Below, in pieces: positions 38,501 to 43,409 of a stretch of DNA of 43,409 bases; within the stretch, counting starts at the first letter, position 1; the number at the start of each line of letters is the position of its first letter. Both the position numbers and the translations under genes were made by a program. Source of the stretch: Oxalobacteraceae bacterium (GTDB taxonomy: Bacteria; Pseudomonadota; Gammaproteobacteria; Burkholderiales; Burkholderiaceae_D); contig JAIXXN010000041.1 of assembly GCA_027490725.1 (NCBI GenBank), positions 1-43,409 of the forward strand, in the 5' to 3' direction. The notes beneath the pieces were generated by a model. It was given only the letters and a program-made list of their open reading frames with translations. It was not told where the DNA came from and made no database searches.

Positions 38501-38735
38501 TTTTCACGCCCTGCAGCGTCGCGACCGAATCCTCGATCTTGCGCGCCACTTCGGTTTCCAGCTGTGCCGGTGCGCTGCCATCGAGCGCCGCGGTGACCGT
38601 CACGATGGGCAGTTCGATGTCCGGGAAGTCCTGTACCGGATTGGCCTTGTAGGCCATCAGACCCGCCAGCGACAGCAAGGCAAACAGCATAATCGCCGGA
38701 ATCGGATTCTTGATGGATAGGGAGGAGAAGTTCAT
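35583..38735 (-). CDS. RND efflux pump inner-membrane transporter (HAE1 type)
   Basis: 1050 residues, the usual AcrB/MexB size, with 12 helices and two large periplasmic loops. The first helix is followed by NPVQDFPDIELPIV. Helix 4 contains the proton-relay aspartates in LVDDAIVEIENIERH, and helix 10 has KNSILLVDYAI with the conserved Lys. The wording (VQDFPDIELP, GGVKREIRVELD) is nearer to MdtB/OqxB-like or orphan HAE1 pumps than to AcrB itself. It exports drugs or metabolites by proton antiport with the adaptor and outer-membrane factor encoded just upstream. Last gene of the four-gene minus-strand operon. Substrates are unknown. Confidence 0.92.
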   Translation of the reverse strand: MNFSSLSIKNPIPAIMLFALLSLAGLMAYKANPVQDFPDIELPIVTVTAALDGSAPAQLETEVARKIEDSVATLQGVKNIYTTVLDGVSTTTVEFILEKPIADAVNDVRDAVARVKADMPAEMRDPSVTKASTAGRVILTFTAAASQAPGEQLDAQELSWFVDNTVAKRLLAVPGVGAIKRVGGVKREIRVELDEGRMAALRVSAIDVSRQLRLVQKEAPGGRGDVSGAEQAVRTIATVKSAAALGAIELPLTDGRRIRLDQVATVSDTVSEPRAMAMQDGLPVVGFEIFRTKGASELAVAKGARAAIAELAQANPRVELKQVIDNAFPVEENFGGSMELLYEGAILAVLVVWWFLRDWRATLVAAAALPLSVLPAFLGIYLFGYTLNTVTLLSLALVVGVLVDDAIVEIENIERHLRMGKTPMQAAMEAADEIGMAVIATTFALVAVFLPTAFMGGIPGLFFKQFGWTAVVAVLASLVVARLLTPMMAAYLLKPTVHQQRPDGWLMQRYLRVMRWCLQHRLVTAAASMAFFVASIMLVGLLPTGFVPAADRSQTQINLELPPGSTLAETRVIAERARLAAMQVKGITSVFSSVGGGSSGDTFAPGAAAEARSAVLTLSTVHRSERKQSMADLETEIRHHLDAIPGARFKVGPADNGVMMQLVLRSEDPLALAETAQKAERELRTLQGVGNVRSSASLVRPEIIVTPDFAKAADLGVTAAAIGQTVRVATAGDYDTDLTKLNLPERQVPIRVKLPDAVRADLDAIGRLTVPGKNGPVLLATVASIAVESGPAQINRLNRSRNVTLEVELGKRSLGEVNDEARALPTLKNLPPSVQIAELGDTQEMAALFASFGIAMLIGVLCIYCVLVLLFKDFMQPVTILAALPLSIGGAFVALLITGRALSMPSMIGLIMLMGIVTKNSILLVDYAILARQDGMSRFDALVDACHKRSRPILMTTIAMGAGMMPLALGMGADPSFRSPMAITVIGGLITSTLLSLLVVPAVFTYIDDLEHLLKRLMRRLRRDPGDHDHDLPRRPEPQPTEPLSQVAGG

Positions 38736-38744
38736 GGACTATCC

Positions 38745-39932
38745 TTATTTGGCCGCGGCCGCGGCCTTGGCCGTGACTTTGGCAGCGACCTTGGCAGGTT
38801 CTGCGCTCTCGGCAACATTCGAGACCAGATCGCCGTCATTCAGGAAGCCGGCGCCACGCACTACCACCCGGGTATCGGCAGCCAGGCCGTTGAGTATTTC
38901 GATACGGTCGCCCAGGCGGCGGCCCGGCTGCACGCGGATCTGGCTGACATGCTGGTCCGGATTGAGGCGGAACACGAAGCTGAAGCCATCGCGCACCACA
39001 ATCGCCTGCTGCGGCACGGTGAGCGCGTCCGAGGTGCCCAGCTCGAACTGGCCGCTGGCGAACATCCCGGCTTTGAACGGCGCATCCTTGGCCGAGGCAC
39101 TGGCAGGCAGGTCGACGTACACCAGTGCCGAGCGGGTTTGTGCATCGACGGTCGGTGCAATCATGCGCACCTTGCCGGTGGTTTCGCTGCCGTTGGCCGC
39201 TTTGACGGTAACAGTGCTACCCGGTTTCAGTTGACGTAGATCGGCCGCCACCACTTCCGCGCGCCATTCGAGGCGGCCTTGCAGAATCATGCGGAACAGC
39301 TCCGTGCCGGCGCCAGAGACTGCGCCCACGGTGGCGCTACGCGCCGTAATTACACCCGCTTGCGGTGCCAGCACGCGGGTGTACTGCATGCGTAACTGCT
39401 GGCTGGCCAGTGCTGCCCTGGCCGAGGCGATGCGCGCATTGGCACTCTGTTCGGCGGTGCTGTACTGGCTAATCTGCTGGGCACTCAGCGCGCCGGTATT
39501 CTGCAGCGTGCGCGCACGCGCCGCGTTGGCCGCAGCTTCTGCAGCATTGGCCTCGGCCTCCTGCAGCGCGGCGCGGGCTTGCGCCAGATCGGCCTCCACG
39601 GTTTCGGCGGCGAACACAGCCAGCACTTCACCCGCTTTCACCTGATCACCGACGTTGACGCGCACCTCGACCAGTCGCAAACCGTTGGACTGGCTGCTGA
39701 CGCTGGCCTCCTGCCACGCCGCGACGTTTCCATTGGCGGCCAGTTTGATCGGCAGCCGTGCTGCCACCGGTTTGGTGGTGGTCACTGTCAGGGCCGGCTT
39801 GGCGCTAGCGGGTTTGGCGTCGCTGGCGGCTTGCGAAGCGGGTGCGAACAGGGTAATGCCGATCACGCCGGCAGTGAAGATCGCCAGCAGGGCAAGGGCG
39901 ACAGGCGTATAGCTAGTTTTCAGAATTTTCAT
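38745..39932 (-). CDS. RND periplasmic adaptor (membrane fusion protein)
   Basis: 395 residues. N-terminal helix (VALALLAIFTAGVIGITLF), split biotinyl-lipoyl domain (SNGLRLVEVRVNVGDQVKAGEVLAVF and TRVLAPQAGVITARSATVGAVSG, quoted as landmarks), a long Ala/Glu-rich coiled-coil hairpin (about 115-175), a beta-barrel and a membrane-proximal domain, with a Lys/Ala-rich tail. It links pump and outer-membrane channel. The gap to the transporter gene is 9 bp. Confidence 0.92.
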   Translation of the reverse strand: MKILKTSYTPVALALLAIFTAGVIGITLFAPASQAASDAKPASAKPALTVTTTKPVAARLPIKLAANGNVAAWQEASVSSQSNGLRLVEVRVNVGDQVKAGEVLAVFAAETVEADLAQARAALQEAEANAAEAAANAARARTLQNTGALSAQQISQYSTAEQSANARIASARAALASQQLRMQYTRVLAPQAGVITARSATVGAVSGAGTELFRMILQGRLEWRAEVVAADLRQLKPGSTVTVKAANGSETTGKVRMIAPTVDAQTRSALVYVDLPASASAKDAPFKAGMFASGQFELGTSDALTVPQQAIVVRDGFSFVFRLNPDQHVSQIRVQPGRRLGDRIEILNGLAADTRVVVRGAGFLNDGDLVSNVAESAEPAKVAAKVTAKAAAAAK

Positions 39933-39944
39933 GGTGTGGAGAGT

Positions 39945-41396
39945 TTAGTGAGTGCTGACGATGGCAGGGGCGCTGGCGGCGGGGGCCACCCAGCCACCGC
40001 CGGCGGCGCGGTACAGCGCTACCCAGGCGGCGCTGCGTTCGCGCTGTAGAGTGATCACGGTCTGTTCGGCTGCCAGACGGCTACGCCGTGCATCTTCGAG
40101 TTCGAACAGGCTGGCCATACCGTGCTGGTAGCGTTGATCCACCGCGCTGAAGTTTTCGCGGTAGCCTTGCAGGGCAGTGTGCGCGTCGGCGCTACGTGCA
40201 GCGCTGGCGTCGAGATTAACCAGCGCCTGTTCCATTTCACTGACCGCCTGCCGCACCGTGGCGCGATAGCTGGCCACAGCACTGTCGTAGCGGGCGCTGG
40301 CGGCATCGACGTTGGCACGGCGCTTGCCGCTATCGAACAGCGGCAGCGACATCGACAGCGGGCCGATGGTCCAGGTGTCGGTCTTGGTATTGTCACCGCC
40401 GCTGCGGAAGTTGGCGATGCCGACAGCGCCCGACAAAGTCAGACGCGGATAGCGCGCCGCTTGCGCCGTGCCGACATCGGCGCTGGCGGCGCTGACGGCG
40501 CGTTCGGCGCTGAACACATCGGGACGCTGATTCAGGGTACTGGCCGGCAGTTCGGCGATCGCGATAGCGGGCGCACTGCCGGTATCGGCAGCGGACAGCT
40601 CGCTGGCTGCGGCGCCGGAGCCCGCGAGCTGGCGACGCAGGGCGGGTTCTGCGATGGCCGTTAGTGCCGTCAGCACTTTGACATCGACATCGCAGGCAGC
40701 GCGCTGGGCAATAGCCCGGCTGCTGCCATCGGCCGCACTGGCGCGTGCCAGTGCCAGCGTAGCGGGAGACTGGAAACCGGCGCGGGTACTGAGTTCTGTC
40801 AGGTGGGCCGTCGCGGCGCGCGAGCTGGCATCCTGCTGTGCCACGGCCAGCAACTGCTGGCAGGCGCGCAGAGCATAGTACTGATTGGCCACTTCGGCGG
40901 CCACCGAAACGCGCGCATCGTGCCAGCCTGCCTGAGCGCTGTCATAGCGCTGCTGCGCCGCATCGCGCGCAGCACGATTGGCGCCGAACAGATCGAGCTC
41001 CCACGACGCCTGCACGGCACCTTGCGAGAGGGTCCCCATCGGCAGCGACGATTGCTGGTTGGCGCGACTGATGCTGGCGGCAGCATCGATGCCGGGTGCC
41101 AGCACCGCACCGGCCGCGACCCGTTCGGCGCGTGACTGGGCGATACGGCTGCTGGCGGCAGCGATGTTCGGGCTGACTGCCTGTGCCGCCTCGATCAGCT
41201 GCACCAGCAGCGCATCGTTCTGGTCGCGCCACCAGTTAGCGAGATCGGTCTGACTGCCGTGATGTGGCAGTGGTGCCTGCCATTGCAGCGGCGCGCCGGC
41301 GCTAACATGCGGCGCGGGCGCCTGTGTCGCGCAGGCGCTCAGCGTAGCGACGGCAGCGACGGCAGCGAAGGCCCGCGTGCGGGGAAAGTGCTTCAT
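39945..41396 (-). CDS. Outer-membrane efflux lipoprotein (NodT/OprM family)
   Basis: 483 residues. A lipobox LSAC near residue 21 marks a lipoprotein. Two repeated outer-membrane efflux domains follow, with WWRDQNDALLVQLIEAA, SWELDLFGANRAARDAA, LNQRPDVFSAERAVSAASADVGTAQAARYPRL and LFDSGKRRANVDAA as landmarks. It forms the TolC-like trimeric exit duct. It starts 2 bp after the TetR gene ends and leads the adaptor gene by 12 bp. Confidence 0.92.
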   Translation of the reverse strand: MKHFPRTRAFAAVAAVATLSACATQAPAPHVSAGAPLQWQAPLPHHGSQTDLANWWRDQNDALLVQLIEAAQAVSPNIAAASSRIAQSRAERVAAGAVLAPGIDAAASISRANQQSSLPMGTLSQGAVQASWELDLFGANRAARDAAQQRYDSAQAGWHDARVSVAAEVANQYYALRACQQLLAVAQQDASSRAATAHLTELSTRAGFQSPATLALARASAADGSSRAIAQRAACDVDVKVLTALTAIAEPALRRQLAGSGAAASELSAADTGSAPAIAIAELPASTLNQRPDVFSAERAVSAASADVGTAQAARYPRLTLSGAVGIANFRSGGDNTKTDTWTIGPLSMSLPLFDSGKRRANVDAASARYDSAVASYRATVRQAVSEMEQALVNLDASAARSADAHTALQGYRENFSAVDQRYQHGMASLFELEDARRSRLAAEQTVITLQRERSAAWVALYRAAGGGWVAPAASAPAIVSTH

Positions 41397-41398
41397 GC

Positions 41399-42082
41399 TT
41401 ATCCTTGTTGAAGTTTATTTTTTTCGGCCTGCACCAGCACCTCGGCGAAATCGCCCAGATACTGCAGCCACTGCGCGACGGCTTGCGGGGTCGCCAGCAG
41501 ATGCGGGGTAATGGTCTGGATCACGTCACGCCCGATGACGATCTGGATGGCCATACCGCTCAGCGCATACACCAGCCGGTGCACCGCATCGGTCGCTTGC
41601 GGCAGTCCCAGATGCCGGCTGATGACAGCGGCCAGCGCCAGATGTTCGGGCTGAATATTGTTGCGGATTTCCTGCTCCCACAGTCCGGTGGGTTCCAGCA
41701 TCTCGCGATAGAACAGGCGTAGCAGCTGCTGCGCATCGTCACCGGCCAGCAAGGGTGCTAGCAGCTGCTGGTAATAGCCGTCGAGCGACTGGCGTAGCGT
41801 CAAGTGGGGTTGATCGAACAGCGCGATGTTTTCCGGCGCGGGCGCACACATCGACGCGTAGCAAGCCTGATACAGCCCAGCCTTATCGCCAAAATAGTAA
41901 CTGATGGCTGCCACGTTAGCGCCGGCTGCCTGCGCGATATCGCGCGTCGAAGTACGCGCAAAGCCCTGATTACCGAACAGCCTGATGGCTGCCTGCAGCA
42001 GGCGCGCGCGCGACTGCTCGCCATCCGAGCGTGGCTTGCGACCGTCCTCGCCGTGCGGCGACGTGAGAGATTGTGCATTCAT
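41399..42082 (-). CDS. TetR-family regulator, CecR (YbiH)-like
   Basis: 227 residues. The N-terminal helix-turn-helix lies at about 25-70 (LLQAAIRLFGNQGFARTSTRDIAQAAGANVAAISYYFGDKAGLY in outline); NVAAISYYFGDK is the wording of the CecR/DUF1956 group. The C-terminal ligand domain has REMLEPTGLWEQEI, also typical. First gene of the efflux operon, so it probably represses its own transcription and that of the pump through the inverted repeat at 42106-42135. The ligand is unknown. Confidence 0.9.
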   Translation of the reverse strand: MNAQSLTSPHGEDGRKPRSDGEQSRARLLQAAIRLFGNQGFARTSTRDIAQAAGANVAAISYYFGDKAGLYQACYASMCAPAPENIALFDQPHLTLRQSLDGYYQQLLAPLLAGDDAQQLLRLFYREMLEPTGLWEQEIRNNIQPEHLALAAVISRHLGLPQATDAVHRLVYALSGMAIQIVIGRDVIQTITPHLLATPQAVAQWLQYLGDFAEVLVQAEKNKLQQG

Positions 42083-42105
42083 GGCGCGATTAGATCACAT
42101 AGTTA

Positions 42106-42135
42106 AAACAATTGATATAACTAAATCAGTTGTTT
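42106..42135. promoter_or_regulatory. Probable TetR operator before the efflux operon
   Basis: AAACAATTGAT (42106-42116) and ATCAGTTGTTT (42125-42135) are inverted with one mismatch in eleven, separated by 8 bp. It lies 24-53 bp upstream of the tetR start codon, in the only AT-rich stretch of this intergenic region. Confidence 0.75.
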
Positions 42136-42396
42136 GAATTAAGCGAAAAATCCTACCGCAGCCCCCCAACTGATCACCCGAAGACGTCCCAGCACCACAA
42201 ATATTGCAAAACTGTCCAAAAAAAACCGGGGTCAGATCCGACATCCGGACACGGCCTCAGCGGTGAAGCGGCGCTGTAAGGTGAACGAACGCGCAGGCGT
42301 CGCAAACGCGTTGCGTCCCTGTTTTTCAGGCAATAGTGTTGAGGGGGCGTCGGAGGCGGGGAGCGGGGCAGGGTGGTACCTGGTCGGGAGACGGAC
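42136..42396. other. Non-coding stretch between tetR and the dioxygenase gene
   Basis: I see no gene. It contains an A run followed by CCGGGGTCAGATCCGACATC (about 42219-42246), which resembles the short GGGGTCAG-type intergenic repeats common in betaproteobacterial genomes, and purine-rich low-complexity sequence near 42345-42395. Open frames crossing it have no recognisable product. Confidence 0.4.
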
Positions 42397-42426
42397 AAAA
42401 AAATGCCCGCATCAGTCGGTGCGGGC
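42397..42426 (-). terminator. Rho-independent terminator (minus strand)
   Basis: On the minus strand GCCCGCA (complement of 42426-42420) pairs with TGCGGGC (42411-42405) around an 8-nt loop and is followed by seven T residues (A run 42397-42403). It would end transcription from the dioxygenase gene 155 nt upstream. A smaller hairpin AATGTC-TGGC-GACATT (42435-42450) stands beside it. Confidence 0.75.
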
Positions 42427-42581
42427 GGAGTTCCAATGTCTGGCGACATTCGGAGGAGACAGCTTTACTATAGTCGTATTTATGGTGCAGTGCAATACCG
42501 TAGAACTACGCTGTCGATCTTGCCATCATTTCAAAAAATTAAAGTTGAATGTTGCGCTGCATCGGGTGGGCGTGCTGGCGC

Positions 42582-43319
42582 TCAGGGCTGACCCTGGAAA
42601 CCGTTGCTGCGCCAGGTCAGGACCAGGGTGTCGCGGTGGCCATAGCCGGCCAGCGGCTGGATCGGCGTCGATTCGTGAATCACGGCGGCGTCGTCCAGCA
42701 GCAGCAGGGTCCACGGCTCGGTCATGGTGAAGCGTTTGCCGTTCGGCCCATCGGCTTCGAACAGGCGCGATTCACCGCCCTTGATGTCCTGACGGCTGAT
42801 CAGCATCACGGCGACAAAGTCGACCCCGTCACGGTGCGCGCCTTCCGGGGTGGGCCGGCCGATGCCATCGGTGGTGTCGATGCGGAACTGGTGCGCTTCC
42901 ACATACCACGGCGTGTCGCTGCGGCGTGCCGCGCTGCACAGTTGCCCTAACCCGTGCAGCAGTGCCGTCCAGCCTGGCAGTGCGACGGTGTCCGGCTGCA
43001 TCGGCTCGAACAGCCGGTTCATGCCGCCGTGCAGGGCGTTGTATTCCAGTGGCTGCCAGTGCGGGCGGTGCGCGGTCTGGCGCAGTTCGCTGCCGTGCTG
43101 GATGAAGCAGGCGTGGCGCCGGCGCCGGTAGCGGCCGCCGTCTTTCATGTACAGATCCGGGCACAGTTCGTCCCAGCTGGGAATTAGCTGATTGAGCGTG
43201 TCCAGCGGCACGCCGGCCAGTGCCGCCAGATCCTGTGGCGGCAGGATGGCGTAACCGTCCTTGCGCAAGGCCTCGGCCATTTGCGAGGGGTGGGTGTAGA
43301 ACGGGGCAGGACTGGTCAT
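42582..43319 (-). CDS. 2-oxoglutarate/Fe(II) dioxygenase (PF10014-like)
   Basis: 245 residues. The facial triad is visible as H and D in GAHRDGVDF and a distal His in AVIHESTPI; GGESRLF and the C-terminal RDTLVLTWR (2-oxoglutarate-binding Arg) fit the 2OG-Fe dioxygenase family that includes the free amino-acid hydroxylases such as Bacillus isoleucine 4-hydroxylase. It may hydroxylate a free amino acid or small molecule; the substrate is unknown. ATG 43319 is chosen because the protein homology-like region begins there; the frame stays open to 43403 but would overlap the upstream gene. It follows that gene by 8 bp, so they are probably cotranscribed. Confidence 0.82.
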   Translation of the reverse strand: MTSPAPFYTHPSQMAEALRKDGYAILPPQDLAALAGVPLDTLNQLIPSWDELCPDLYMKDGGRYRRRRHACFIQHGSELRQTAHRPHWQPLEYNALHGGMNRLFEPMQPDTVALPGWTALLHGLGQLCSAARRSDTPWYVEAHQFRIDTTDGIGRPTPEGAHRDGVDFVAVMLISRQDIKGGESRLFEADGPNGKRFTMTEPWTLLLLDDAAVIHESTPIQPLAGYGHRDTLVLTWRSNGFQGQP

Positions 43320-43327
43320 AGTGTGTT

Positions 43328-43408
43328 TCAGTTGAGGGACATCAGGCTGGCGCGCAAGGCATCCAGTTGTGTTTTCATGCCGACCACCTGGTCGACGCTG
43401 CACTGGGT
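43328..43408 (-). CDS. C-terminal end of a gene running off the window
   Basis: The last 26 codons of a minus-strand frame end at the stop 43330-43328, 8 bp before the dioxygenase start. The tail (VDQVVGMKTQLDALRASLMS) is too short to assign; its helical, amphipathic look and spacing support a real gene in operon with the dioxygenase. Confidence 0.5.
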   Translation of the reverse strand, partial: TQCSVDQVVGMKTQLDALRASLMSLN

Positions 43409-43409
43409 G

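Noticed and set aside
42373..42591. Plus-strand short frames in the tetR-dioxygenase gap
   Set aside because: They cross a terminator hairpin and repeats, show no family resemblance and no conserved start.

Overview
The window looks like chromosome from a GC-rich (roughly 60%) betaproteobacterium. The TonB-Xanth-Caul-type receptor, the receptor-linked flavin halogenase, the CecR-type TetR regulator and the multi-domain sensor proteins would suit Oxalobacteraceae (Duganella/Massilia/Janthinobacterium relatives). No rRNA or other taxonomic marker is present, so this placement is an inference. I see no phage, IS element, tRNA or CRISPR array.

Left half (about 270-24,040, all on the + strand): a dedicated mannoside utilisation locus, best explained as degrading high-mannose N-glycans or alpha-mannan. 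It encodes a TonB-dependent receptor (import), a flavin-dependent halogenase (role unknown), an exported GH2 beta-mannosidase, a LacI regulator, an AGE-family epimerase/isomerase (probable mannose isomerase), a PfkB fructokinase, an exported GH47 alpha-1,2-mannosidase, an exported GH92 alpha-mannosidase, a FucP/GluP-type sugar:H+ symporter, an exported CBM9-like protein, a second LacI paralogue, a second larger GH92 with C-terminal accessory domains, and a GH97 alpha-glucosidase. The inferred flow is: glycan enters through the receptor; GH47, GH92 and GH97 trim alpha-linked residues in the periplasm; GH2 cleaves the core beta-mannose; the symporter imports the monosaccharide; mannose becomes fructose, then fructose-6-phosphate. 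No endoglycosidase or hexosaminidase is encoded here, so a free glycan would have to be supplied from elsewhere.

Three promoter regions in this half (before the receptor, lacI-1 and lacI-2) each carry two copies of a palindrome close to GTTTA-N-TAAAC. The upstream copy lies about 61-64 bp before a good sigma70 -10 box in all three, and the second copy lies 113-137 bp further downstream. Together with two LacI paralogues sharing the same recognition-helix residues, this defines a probable local regulon with a looping geometry. The lacI-1 leader also has two overlapping hairpins and a 21-codon leader ORF whose stop overlaps the lacI GTG start.

Middle (24,040-34,250): a DUF1275/YoaK membrane protein; on the minus strand a giant two-propeller (Reg_prop) Y_Y_Y-TM-GGDEF protein whose GGDEF motif is degenerate; divergently, a Cache-PAS hybrid histidine kinase with two receivers and an Hpt domain, translationally coupled to a REC-HD-GYP response regulator. 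A classical central-CG LacI/GalR-type palindrome lies in the divergent promoter region. A branched-chain amino-acid type periplasmic binding protein follows without transport partners.

Right part (34,380-43,409, all minus strand): a GT9 heptosyltransferase-like protein, then a tetR-OMF-MFP-RND tripartite efflux operon with a clear inverted-repeat operator before tetR, a 500-bp non-coding stretch with a terminator hairpin and other repeats, a PF10014-type 2-oxoglutarate/Fe(II) dioxygenase, and the C-terminal end of one more gene running off the window.
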